Both the position numbers and the translations under genes were made by a program. Shown here one piece after another: positions 18,574 through 29,400 of a stretch of 64,000 nt of DNA. The notes beneath the pieces are model-generated. The model saw only the letters and a list, made by a program, of their open reading frames with translations. It was not told where the DNA came from and ran no database searches. Position 1 is the stretch's first letter. Each line of letters opens with the position of its first letter. Source of the stretch: Planctomycetota bacterium. GTDB lineage: Bacteria; Planctomycetota; Planctomycetia; Pirellulales; Pirellulaceae. The stretch is from contig JAPLNI010000058.1 of assembly GCA_026692865.1 (NCBI GenBank), positions 248,001 through 312,000 of the forward strand, written 5' to 3'.

Positions 18574-19781
18574 ATGCGGGCGTTTGAAGCAACACAGCAC
18601 TATTTTCATCAGGCTGCCGACCAACTGCAAATGCCGGACTGGATGAGAAAACTGCTGATCACTCCCAAACGAGAAGTCTCCGTTCAAGTCGCTTTCGAAC
18701 GCGATAATGGCAGTATCGACACACTGGTTGGCTACCGCGTCCAGCACGACAACAGCCGCGGCCCAATGAAGGGTGGTTTGCGTTATCACCCCGGAGTCGA
18801 TCTGGACGAAGTGCGTGCACTGGCATCTTTGATGACCTGGAAAACGGCAGTTGTCGATTTGCCCTATGGAGGAGCCAAGGGTGGAATCGGAGTCGATCCC
18901 AAGGCATACTCTCGCAAAGAAGTAGAACGAATGACTCGCTCGTTTGTGGACCAGACTCCCGATATCGTGGGCCCTGATACCGATATCCCAGCTCCCGATA
19001 TGGGAACAAAGTGTGAAGTTATGTCCTGGTCGGATTCAACCCAGCCGTTATTACCGGAAAACCTGTCGAGGAATACGGAGCTCGTGGGCGTGAGGAAGCG
19101 ACCGGTCGAGGCGTTGGAACGATGGCGGTAAAGCTTGTAAAACGACTCGGCATGCGCCCCGAAGCGACTCGGACTGCTATCCAAGGATTCGGAAATGTTG
19201 GATCGCACGCTGCCAAGTTTTTATCAGAAGCTGCCTTTCCCGTCGTCGCTGTGAGCGATGTTAGCGGCACCTACTACAATCCCAAGGGGCTCGATATAGC
19301 AGAGATGTTTCGATACATCTTGAACAATCATGGATTGAGCGGATACGCAAACGCAGAAATCCTAAGGGGCGAAGATCTGTTGACTTTGGATGTTGAATTG
19401 CTGATCCCAGCGGCGCTAGGAGACGTCATAACTAAATCGAACGCAAAAGACATAAAGGCCAAGATGATTATCGAGGCGGCCAACGGTCCAACCGACCCCA
19501 ACGCAGACCTCATCCTAAACGATCGAGATGTTATTGTGCTCCCAGACATTCTTGCCAACGCAGGTGGTGTCACGGTGAGCTACTTTGAATGGGTTCAGAA
19601 TCGTCAACACTACCGCTGGAGCCTTGATCGCGTCCGCCAGGAACTCGACCGCACCATGTCTGACGCATTTGAAGGTGTGTGGCAACAGGCACAAGAATCC
19701 AAGGTCCCACTCCGCACTGCGGCATTCATGATCGCTCTCAAACGAGTCCAGAAAGCCACCGAACTCGCGGGTTACAGTTGA
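18574..19781 (+). pseudogene. gdhA: Glutamate dehydrogenase interrupted by a ~25-nt deletion and frameshift
   Basis: Two abutting frames encode one Glu/Leu/Phe/Val dehydrogenase, which interconverts glutamate and 2-oxoglutarate plus ammonia. The first frame (18574 onward) has the substrate-binding [13 protein letters not shown], the catalytic-lysine segment [12 protein letters not shown] and [11 protein letters not shown]. It stays collinear with the family up to EVMSW (19029). The second frame resumes at [20 protein letters not shown] (from 19032) and runs through the NAD-binding AIQGFGNVGSHAA to the normal C-terminus at 19781. Intact homologues carry about nine residues between MSW and GFNPAV. 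The missing ~25 nt both delete these and shift the frame. This is a real pseudogene or an assembly error; codon use and conservation on both sides look undecayed. Confidence 0.88.
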
Positions 19782-19886
19782 AGCTGCTAGCACTACGCAC
19801 CGGAATTATCCAAACTGAATTTCGGTGTAGCTGGAATCGTAAGAACTCAAAAGTAGAATGAAATATCAGCAATCTGGTGTGGTATT

Positions 19887-19910
19887 CAGATGTCTTACGA
19901 CATCTGCTAC
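19887..19910 (+). repeat. REP-like hairpin, TTAC loop / GCTAC trailer family (copy C)
   Basis: CAGATGTC-TTAC-GACATCTG is a perfect 8-bp stem with a 4-nt loop, ending in GCTAC. It lies between the convergent gdh and acyltransferase genes and nearly matches copy B. Confidence 0.75.
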
Positions 19911-20683
19911 TTTGAGAAATGAATTGGGGCTTTATAGATTGACGCTGATCCGATGCGTGGTTGATTATCCGTGGCCCAGCGTTCGGCTTCTTCGGTTAAT
20001 CGATTGAGCTCATTTTGCATTTTTAAACGAAACGCTTCTAGCTCGTCGCGATTCATTTTTCCGGGGACATCGATTCGATCGCTGAGGATCGCACGAGCTC
20101 GCGAGCCCGGCATGGGAACTGCGAATTGATCCCATGTTCGCTTGTTCCTCCAAGGTCGATCATAACCCAGTCCAACCAATACGATCGGTACGCCTAGCTT
20201 GGATGCCATGAAGACTGCGCCGGCGGAGAATTCACGTCTAGGGCCTCGCGGACCATCGGGCGTAACGACAAACCCCGGGAAGTCACGCTCTTTTAAAATT
20301 GCCTTCAGCACTCCAACTCCACCGCGACCGGACGATCCACGAAAGAGACGAAAACCTTCGATTGCAGCCGCTTGTGAAAGCCATTCCGCATCGCGATGTT
20401 TACTCACCAAAATCGAGAAACCCGTTTTGGCTCGCAGATAAAAAGGGATGGGAATGTACTCATGCCACAAGGCATAGATCACAGGTCCTTCAAAGCCTTC
20501 GTGAATTGCGTCGACAGTCGGATCGCAAACCACTGCGCGGTACTCGAGGGTACTCATCCAAGATCGAATTAGGTTGGATAGAAGATATCCACCAAACCGT
20601 TGGACAGATGGTTCCCATGCATCGACACTGAAGAGCTTCATGTCGCCCCAAGGAGTTCTAGTTTTTCGATGGGCACTCGCCAC
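19907..20683 (-). CDS. Lysophospholipid acyltransferase family protein (DUF374)
   Basis: 258 residues (an in-frame ATG at 20641 would give 244). The DUF374/LPLAT pattern is clear: VIYALWHEYIPIPFYLRAK carries the catalytic His, ILVSKHRDAEWLSQAAAIEG follows, and FVVTPDGPRGPRREFSAGAV carries the conserved DGPRGP block. Members are membrane-associated acyltransferases related to those acylating lipid A or lysophospholipids. The acyl acceptor is not known here. It is the last gene of pdxJ-dapA-dapF-acyltransferase, 12 bp after dapF, so it is probably co-transcribed. Confidence 0.88.
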   Translation of the reverse strand: MASAHRKTRTPWGDMKLFSVDAWEPSVQRFGGYLLSNLIRSWMSTLEYRAVVCDPTVDAIHEGFEGPVIYALWHEYIPIPFYLRAKTGFSILVSKHRDAEWLSQAAAIEGFRLFRGSSGRGGVGVLKAILKERDFPGFVVTPDGPRGPRREFSAGAVFMASKLGVPIVLVGLGYDRPWRNKRTWDQFAVPMPGSRARAILSDRIDVPGKMNRDELEAFRLKMQNELNRLTEEAERWATDNQPRIGSASIYKAPIHFSK

Positions 20684-20695
20684 TAGAGTCCTCGT

Positions 20696-21541
20696 TTACC
20701 AATCGCCTGAGAATACTTCGACCGCCGGACCGGTCATCAAAACGTGATTGGTTTCTTCGTTCCATTCTAAAACAAGATCGCCACCACGAAGATGATTCAA
20801 AATACGTCGATTCGTGACACCGGTAAGCACACCAGCGACGCAGACAGCACTTGCTCCCGTTCCACAGGCCCAAGTTTCGCCCGAGCCACGCTCCCAAGTT
20901 CTTTGGTTGACTTCGCCAGGAGCCAGAACTTCAACAAACTCGACGTTGGTACGCTTAGGAAAACGTGGATCGTTTTCGATTTGCGGACCAATCTGCAGAA
21001 CAAGCTCATCTGTCGCTTCTGGTACGAAGATTACACAGTGTGGATTACCCATCGAGACGCATGTCGCAAACAACTTATGTCCGTCGTATTCGATTGGGTA
21101 ATTCACGATCTTAGGCGGATCCATGGCTGTTGGTGGCAATGTCGTCGGAATCTTTTCAGGTGCAAGTCCCGGCTCTCCCATGTCCACACAGACTCGGCTA
21201 ACTAGCCCCGATTTGATTTCTAGATCGAGCGAAAGAACCCCTGCTCCGGTCTCTATCTTGAGCTGTTCTTTCTTCGCGATGTCGTGATCGTAGACATACT
21301 TTGCAACGCATCGGATCCCGTTCCCGCACATTGCGGACTCGCTTCCATCGGCGTTGAACATACGCATTCGCGCGTCTGCCTTGTCGGAGGGCATGATCAG
21401 AATCAGCCCATCACTACCAATTCCAAAGCGACGATCGGAAACGGCAATTGCGAGCTCAGGAATGCTTCCAGTTAATTTTTCAAGGAAGCAGTCGACATAG
21501 ACGTAGTCGTTTCCAGCTCCTTGCATCTTTGTAAAACGCAT
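20696..21541 (-). CDS. dapF: Diaminopimelate epimerase
   Basis: 281 residues. The enzyme converts LL- to meso-diaminopimelate for lysine and peptidoglycan synthesis in the cytoplasm. The start [19 protein letters not shown] and the two catalytic cysteines are present: C72 in MCGNGIRC and the second in [13 protein letters not shown]. Length is normal. It begins 2 bp after the dapA stop, so the two sequential-pathway genes are coupled. The presence of dapA and dapF implies that this organism makes meso-DAP. Confidence 0.97.
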   Translation of the reverse strand: MRFTKMQGAGNDYVYVDCFLEKLTGSIPELAIAVSDRRFGIGSDGLILIMPSDKADARMRMFNADGSESAMCGNGIRCVAKYVYDHDIAKKEQLKIETGAGVLSLDLEIKSGLVSRVCVDMGEPGLAPEKIPTTLPPTAMDPPKIVNYPIEYDGHKLFATCVSMGNPHCVIFVPEATDELVLQIGPQIENDPRFPKRTNVEFVEVLAPGEVNQRTWERGSGETWACGTGASAVCVAGVLTGVTNRRILNHLRGGDLVLEWNEETNHVLMTGPAVEVFSGDW

Positions 21542-21543
21542 CT

Positions 21544-22431
21544 CTAGAGCAGTCCGTAATTCTGGAGTGTTTTGGTAAGCGCTGCAAACTCTTTGTCCGT
21601 CAGCGGAGTCATTGGTAGCCGCATCTCACCCGTATCGCGTCCAAGTAATTTCATAGCCGCTTTTACAGGAATGGGATTCGTCGCAAGCGAAAGCATGTCG
21701 CGACAGAGAGGGAACAGTTTGTGGTGAAGCTCACATGCTTTTACGAAATCGCCTGAAGACGCCGCCTTGACCAAAGCGATCAATGCTTGCGGGACGATGT
21801 TACCAGCCACCGAGATTACGCCCTCAGCACCAATACTCATCATTGGAAGCGTCAGCGAATCATCACCGCTGAGTACTGTGAGTCTTGTGAGGTTGAGAAC
21901 TTGCGAGCACTGGTCAAGTGAACCTGTTGCCTCTTTGACCATCGTAATATTCCCGATCTCCGCCAGTCTCGCGATCGTCTCGGGCTCGATGTTCTTAGCC
22001 GATCGACCTGGAATGTTGTAGATGCAATGAGGAATATCGATCGCTTCGGCAATCGCTTTGAAGTGTTGGTAAAAACCTTCTTGGGTTGGCTTGTTGTAAT
22101 AAGGTGCGACTTGCAACGACGCGTCGGCACCTTCTTTGGCAGCCCACTTGGTAAGCGACAACGCTTCGGCAGTCGAGTTACTGCCTGTTCCCGCCATGAC
22201 TTTGCAACGACCGGCCGCCATTTGAACGACTTCGCTAATTACACGTTCATGTTCGTCGTGAGTTAATGTTGGTGATTCGCCGGTGGTGCCCACAGGAACC
22301 AGTACGTTCACACCTGCTTGGATCTGAAACTCAATTTGTTCGCGCAACTTCGTCTGGTCCAAGACGCCATCACGAAACGGGGTTACGATCGCAACTCCAA
22401 CACCCGCAAAATCACTTCCCGTACGCTTCAT
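21544..22431 (-). CDS. dapA: 4-hydroxy-tetrahydrodipicolinate synthase
   Basis: 295 residues from the ATG at 22431 ([19 protein letters not shown]). The upstream in-frame ATG at 22482 would add 17 residues and overlap pdxJ, and the extension is not family-like. It condenses pyruvate with aspartate semialdehyde, the first step of the lysine/DAP branch. The TTGESPTL motif, [10 protein letters not shown] (catalytic Tyr) and [10 protein letters not shown] (Schiff-base Lys) are intact. It sits between pdxJ and dapF in a tight operon. Confidence 0.96.
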   Translation of the reverse strand: MKRTGSDFAGVGVAIVTPFRDGVLDQTKLREQIEFQIQAGVNVLVPVGTTGESPTLTHDEHERVISEVVQMAAGRCKVMAGTGSNSTAEALSLTKWAAKEGADASLQVAPYYNKPTQEGFYQHFKAIAEAIDIPHCIYNIPGRSAKNIEPETIARLAEIGNITMVKEATGSLDQCSQVLNLTRLTVLSGDDSLTLPMMSIGAEGVISVAGNIVPQALIALVKAASSGDFVKACELHHKLFPLCRDMLSLATNPIPVKAAMKLLGRDTGEMRLPMTPLTDKEFAALTKTLQNYGLL

Positions 22432-22462
22432 TCTTCGATCAATCTTTCGTAATACTTCTTGT

Positions 22463-23203
22463 TTAAATTCTTTTGATTGCACCGAAAGGTCGCAACAAGT
22501 CCTTCATTTCCGAAACGGCTTGACGAAGCCCGACGAGCACCGCTCGTGAAATGATCGCGTGGCCGATATTCAGCTCCAACATGTGCTCAATAGCAGCAAC
22601 GGGAGTCACATTGTGATAGTTCAATCCGTGTCCCGCGTGAAGCTTCATCCCGCGTTCAACAATCCACTTCCCAGCACGCGTCAATCGATCAAGTTCTACT
22701 TGGATCGACTTGCCGTTTGCAAGAGCATACTGACCAGTGTGAAGCTCGACTGCATAAGCACCGAGCTGTTTGGCTTGTTCGATCTGCTTCTCTTCAGGGT
22801 CCAAAAAGAGAGCGACCGGTATGCCGGAATCCTGAAGACGCTTCACGGCAACGGATGCTTTTTCAGGATCGGTAATAAGATCTAGTCCACCTTCGGTTGT
22901 GATTTCTTCACGCTTTTCTGGGACGAGAGTCGCTTGATCGGGCACTACTTGACAAGCCAAATCAATTATTGCCGGAGCGCACGAAAGCTCGAAATTAAAC
23001 TTGGTTAGAATCGTTTCTTTGAGCACCCGAATATCACGATCCTGGATGTGACGGCGATCCTCGCGTAGGTGCACGGTAATCCCGTCTGCACCTGCCAATT
23101 CAGCCAGCACAGCAGCGGCAACCGGATCCGGCTCGAAAGTTCTTCTCGCCTGCCGAATTGTCGCCACGTGATCGATATTTACACCTAGTTCTACCATGCC
23201 CAT
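22463..23203 (-). CDS. pdxJ: Pyridoxine 5'-phosphate synthase
   Basis: 246 residues. PdxJ closes the pyridoxine ring from 1-deoxyxylulose 5-phosphate and 3-amino-2-oxopropyl phosphate. The conserved start [18 protein letters not shown], then [18 protein letters not shown] and later [13 protein letters not shown], which holds the phosphate-binding region, are all present. It is the first gene of the pdxJ-dapA-dapF-acyltransferase operon. Either ATG at 23203 or 23197 is possible. Confidence 0.97.
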   Translation of the reverse strand: MGMVELGVNIDHVATIRQARRTFEPDPVAAAVLAELAGADGITVHLREDRRHIQDRDIRVLKETILTKFNFELSCAPAIIDLACQVVPDQATLVPEKREEITTEGGLDLITDPEKASVAVKRLQDSGIPVALFLDPEEKQIEQAKQLGAYAVELHTGQYALANGKSIQVELDRLTRAGKWIVERGMKLHAGHGLNYHNVTPVAAIEHMLELNIGHAIISRAVLVGLRQAVSEMKDLLRPFGAIKRI

Positions 23204-23422
23204 AAGACTATCTGCCGAAGGAAAAAATGTCCATCCTACTGCCGCCGGTAAGGGAATTAGAAAGAAGTAAAAAACGGCTTGGAAACGAATCCCAGTTCAC
23301 CAAAACATTGGAAAATTTGGGCGCAAGGCCAGCTATGCTTCCTTGCCCGATTCAAAGTGAACGCTTCAATCGCGACGGTAGAGCCTATCGCGGTAATCGC
23401 AGCGGAGGTGTGGGTCATTGGT

Positions 23423-26400
23423 TCAGCTAAACTCCGTCAGCCGGTCACCGCTGAGCAAAATCAGGGTCAGACCGATCTTTTGGTCGGCGATTTTAAATTG
23501 CCGAGCCAGGACACGTCGGTAAAGCCGAAGTTGTTCTGCGTGATGATCGACTCGGTCTTTCACCCAAGCGTCCGTGCTCAGCTTTGGAATCAGGGCATCG
23601 GTTTTGTAGTCCACAATCTCTGCGCGGACGATCTGGCGTTGATCATAACCAACGACTAAGCGGTCTATGGTTCCTCGAAGTAGCGAATTATCGATTAACT
23701 CTAGCAACCTTCGTTCGTTGGATACCTGCAATGTTAGCGGTGATCCATCTTTTGTCGTCCAATCTTTATATCGATCTCGGAATAGCCCTTGGCGAACACT
23801 ACCAAGCTGCAAATGCTTTTCCATTTGGTCAAGCAATTCATCTACGTTGACCAACGGCATTTGCTGTGGCGTAAGTGTCTGAAGCGCGAGACCACGCATT
23901 TTCGTACGATCCCAATGGAAATCATCTAGCCAACTAATCTCTTCGAACCACCGGTGAACTAACGTGCCAATAATTGCACCGACCGACTCGTTCTTCGCAA
24001 AGACATTCTTTAGCGAAATAACACGGGCTTCGTGAGCCGCTGATGGCTTCAAGGATCTTCGCTGACGCACCGTAAATCCTTCACGATAATCGGGTAAACG
24101 AACCGTGAGAAATTGAACTGGCTCCTTGGAACTCGCAAGCGATCTATCCACCAGGGCTTCTTCAGCCGCAGTTTTCACCGCAGTCGCAAACCACGCTTCA
24201 TCACCACATTGGTAGACGACTTCACCTGCCGCGTTGCGTTTGGATTCTTCGACAAAGATACTATTGAGCAGCGAGCCCCAAGTCTGCACGGGCTTTGCCG
24301 ATGGACGAGCATACAAATAAAGAGCCTGTCGAGCACGCGTCAATGCAACGTAAAAAGTACACAACGCTTCCGAAAAGCCTCGAATCGCCTTTTGCTCGAA
24401 TGCTTCCCGCCATTCCTTATTCAAGTGTTCCTGAAGAGTCGAATTCATGTAACGAATAATGGACTTTGGCGGTTCTGTTGGTGACGCTTGACGCGTTACA
24501 AAGCCTGTATCGTTTTGTCGAAACGCTTTGTGCAATCCTGGTAAAAAGACTGCGTCGAATTCGAGTCCCTTCGATTGATGGATCGTCATGACACGTACTT
24601 TGGCAGGCCTATTCAACGAGACTTTATCCTTACGAACAAAATCAATGAAGTCGCGTCCTCGGAGTGTAGCCATACTGTCGTAGTGATAAGCTCTTTGAAT
24701 CAATTGATCTGCACGTAGCTGATCTCGCTGGGCCAATGCTGGTAACAATTCATCCACATAGTAAGCAATGGTTCGTCCGTATCCAAAATCGTCGATCCGT
24801 TTGCGAACAGATTTTGCAACCCTCTCCGCTGCGATACGATCGAGCGTAAGCTTTGAATCCGCGACGTCGACCGCGGGCCGCTTTCCAAACAGAGGAATCG
24901 CAAGAGGCGAATTCGCGAGATGGAATTGAGCAAGTCGATCACCGGGATGGTCCGCCAGTTGAATCAGACTCAGCAAGACTTCCACCGCGGCAGAGTCCGT
25001 TAAAGGATTACCGCCTTCCTGACTCGCATCGATGCCTTGTTCGCGAAGCAGATTGATCAATGGCCCCAACTCGTGATTTGCTCGCACCAAAACGCCGATT
25101 TCGAATTCTGGTGCCGATCGATTTAGCGTCGCGATGTCTGTCACGCAGTCCACAATATCTTCATCTGCATCGATCTCAACTTCTTCCTCTCCAACACTGC
25201 GTCCATCGGTTTGCTTTTGATTAATGTTTTTTATCTGCACGAATCCAGGCATGGAAGAGCGTGTCGTATCATGCGGCGGGAAAGCTTGCGACCAGATTTC
25301 CGAAGCAGCTTGGCCTGAACCGAGATTTGGATGATCAAGAAGGTGGGTAAAAGTATAGTTCACAAAATCAATAACAATCGGCGAACTGCGATAACTCACC
25401 GCAAGCGTATCTCCTTTGACACTTTTCAGGTGATTCTGCACCACCTTGAACAACTCAGCCACTCCGCCTCGCCATCCATAGATCGCTTGCTTCACATCAC
25501 CCACACAGAAAAAGGAAGTCGTTTGATTTCCACGAGGCATCGTCACCGCCTCGGCAAATGGACGTAGTATATCCCACTGGGCAGGCGCCGTATCTTGGAA
25601 CTCGTCCAAGAGAAGGTGCTTGATTGGCGAGTCGAGTCGATAGTCGATTTGTTTGAGAGTTTTTTCCGAGTTCTTCGAGATCACCTCGCGTTTGGTTTCC
25701 TTCTCAAATCGGCTATTGAACCAATCAGCTAATCTTATCGAGATATCAGCAAACGTAACCATACGATAGGTTCGTTTGACCTCCTCGAACTGAAGATGAA
25801 AGTTTGCGAGAAGTTGCTGAGCAGCTTGAGTTTGCCCAAGTCGCGAACTGAACTCACGCGATAGTGAGTACTGGAATAACAAATCGAGTGATCCAATTAA
25901 AGCCGCTGGGATTACTTGACGAGAGTACTTGCCATCAGTTCTCACACCACGAACGAGTGTTGAAGCAACCACTTCTTCCCATTGCGATTGCTCGAATAAT
26001 CGAAGAGTCTTATCGCGAGCGTCGTTCATCTTGGTGCCAGGCATCGCCACGGTTTTGGCTGCATGAAGAGCGATCGTAACCGCTTTTTCATCTGGGGATG
26101 CGGGAATCGGAAAATTGGTCCAAGCTTCAGCGGGAGATGTTCGGTAAAGCAAATAACCAGTGTCAATCGTTTGATGAATCTCGCTACGAACACTGCGACG
26201 GGCTTCACCGCGAGAAAGTTGCGACACCAACGAACGCAACTCGCCGCGATTCTGATTTTCAAACATTCGCGTCACTGCAAGTTCACGAATCTTGGCTTCC
26301 TGAAATTCATCGGCTAACTTCCAACCAGGAGGAAGTTGGAGTTCCAAAGCAAAGCTTCTCGCGAGCGTCTGATAGAAGCCGTCTAAAGTGCTAACACGAA

Positions 26401-29400
26401 GCCGATGTAGGTTGTCGCAAAGTTCCGAAAGATGGAAAATGCAACTCGTCTCGTCGATAATCATCGGACGCAGTTTGTCGCGAAGCGTTTCAAGATCACC
26501 TTTATTGACGATCGCTTTGGCAAGCATCTTTAAAACGCGCTCGAGTATTTCTCCCGCAGCCTTCCGAGTAAATGTCGTCGCAAGGATTCCTTCCGGCGAT
26601 TGTTTGGCAAAGAGTAGCCGAATCATACGAATTGCAAGACTGAAAGTTTTCCCGCTCCCCGCAGAAGCTTCGATCATCGTCGCTTGAAACCAATCGGGAT
26701 TCGTCTTTCCGCTGGTGTTGTTCAAGACAAGTCCGGGTTTACGCGGCCCAGCATCAGGTGAAGGCTTTTTGACGTTAGCGAAACGCCGGTTCGAGGATAC
26801 CGTGGCTGAATTAGTGTCGGGAGTTTCTGTTCCGGATGCATCGGAGTGAGCAACGGGGAGTGCAACGTTTTCCGATGACAAGCTACCGGCGAGCACCATC
26901 GACTCTGAAGCCTCTGACCAGCGACGAGCGACATCGTTTTGACAAATTGCAACGTACTCGTCCCAAGGATTCACATTGTCATATCGAGGCGGCCAAAAGG
27001 CGTTCTCCCGAATTTGTCGAATTACCGTTTTGGCTTCTTCATCAGCCGCTCTCAACAGGTCATCTTCAAAACTTGCAATTTCAAACTTGCACTCGGACGC
27101 TGACTTTGGGATGTTGATGTAACCAAGCACAATATTCTTCGTGAGTGCGTCCGGTGCAACGTTGTGTTCTTTCAAATCTAGAACCTTGATAAGATGCCGA
27201 TAGATGGGCAGTTGAAGATTTTTCCAACCGGCTTTATCACCGTAGTGAGCTTGTTTCGGCTTCTTCGCTTTGTCGCCCGTTTTGTAGTCCCAGATCGCAA
27301 GTTGCTTAAGCTCTGGATGATAGTCGATGCGATCAATACGACCGATAAGAGGCATCGCTTTACCATCGACATCGATCGACGCTCCATGCTCAGAATTGAT
27401 TGCGACTTCGGTCACAAGTGTTCGCCATCCGTCAGCGACTTGCGCTGCTTGTTGCGGTGCGAAGGCAGAAAGTCGTTGACGAGCTTGTTCTACTTGGACT
27501 ATGATCGCCGGCGGAAGCGATTCGCCGTACTTGGTTTGAACTACTTCGTCGATTCGTTTTAGCAACCAGCTTTGAATCGCCTCCGCATCGGTGGAGTTCG
27601 CGACAGGTGAATCGACAAGCCCTGACAAAGTATCGTGGATCAGGTTACCGAAGTCGTTCGCCTCCAGTTCCATTTTGCGATCATCGATTGGACTCAATCG
27701 TAGAACGCGAGAAAGGTAGAAACGATACGGGCATTGTAAGTAGGCTTCGAAATCTGAAGGCGACATACGCTCGATGGTCGCCCCGGCATTATCGATGGGG
27801 GCAGGAATCGGAAGATCGCTTTGAATCGCTCGTGGCTGAGGCTCTGATCGAATCTGAATTTGGCTGTTAGGAGCTTCGGGTTCGATTAACTGTAAGATCC
27901 GATTAGCAAGTTCGTGTGCATCTACGGCAAGTAGTAGGCGGCTGGGAGTTTGCGGTTCCCCGGTCGCGCTTGCATGATTGGTGATGACTCGAAGATGCTC
28001 ACGAGTATGCAGCAACACTTGCATCGCGTAGCAATCCCGCGCGTAGCGTCGATCGTTATCCATCAAACCGAGTTCAGTTCTTATACGATTCGGTAAAAAC
28101 GCGTCGGCGTTGACGGACTCGGGAACAGTGCCATCATGTATCCCAGTTAATAACAAAACCGGTGCATCATCGAGTGTCAGATCCAGCCAGCCAATCATTT
28201 CAATGGAATTGGGATCGACCATCGGCGGAACAGTCTTCTTGTCTAGCTGCCTTAAGATCCATGCGATTGCTTCACGCAACGTTGCGTCTACAATAAACGC
28301 TTCAGGAAGGTCACCGAGCGTTTCAATCGCCGCGCTTGCAAACTTTGTCGCATCGACCAATGAATCTCCCTCGGGCGTGTCGAGGTTGGCTTTTGCATCG
28401 ATGAAAACTTCGTTGAAGACCGTTCGAAGTGGCCCAGTCCATTCGTTGAGCGGAATCGGAGGCAAGCGAAGAGGTCTCAACCAAGTATCAACCGCCGCGA
28501 TAGTTTGGCGAATAGCATCCAGACCGCGTGCTTCAGGCCATTGAGTGATCTTGATACTTTGTACGAGGGTAGCTTGGTAGTAGGAATCGATCTGCTGAAT
28601 AAAGTCACGAGGAACTAAGGACGATTTTTCAAGAATCACATGCGCAAGCGGTAGACGAATCAAAGCCGAGAATGCTTCGTATGTTCCCTCTTCGATGTAG
28701 TCGACAATCCCTTCCAAAAGGCGAATCGGCGATGTCTCAGTAGCCTTTACACCACCTCCGTTTCGTCCCGCGACGCCATAGCGATGCAACCTTTCGGTCA
28801 GAATGCTAATCAACGAGGTATCGGGTACACCGATAGTGATTTCCTGGGCAGTGTATTGTTGTGGGAGGTCGGCAAGCGTTAATGACGAGGTCATTTTTAC
28901 TGAGCCGTAGGCGCTAGCCTGGGGTGCGACAGTGCAAGCTGTAGCAATGTCAACACCCCTGGCTAGCGCCATCGGCTCAGGGTTGGTTAGGAGTGCTAAC
29001 TGCTTTACGACTTCGTCGGCTGCCTCGTCGGCTGTGGCGCGGCAAATCAATTGTCCTTCTTGGAAATCAACGGGTACGTCTTGCCACAGGGTGCTGATCA
29101 ACGCGCCAAAGCGATCAAATTCGTTGCTCCAGCTTTTCGGTGCACCAACCAATATAGTTACACGGTCTACGACCGCTTTTAAGAACGCCCGTTGAGCTTC
29201 ATTCAAATCCACAGCACCGATCACGATGATATCATGCTTGGCAATCGGCTCTTGATGTTCGATCGCAAACATACGAGCGGTTTGAACATCCCAACGTTTT
29301 GATTTGCTGAGCTCGTCAAGGTAGGCTCGTTGGAGTTTTGCCAAGACGTTCCAACGGGCGGCTTCACTTGAGTTATCCTGCTCCAGCTTTTTTGCGACTT

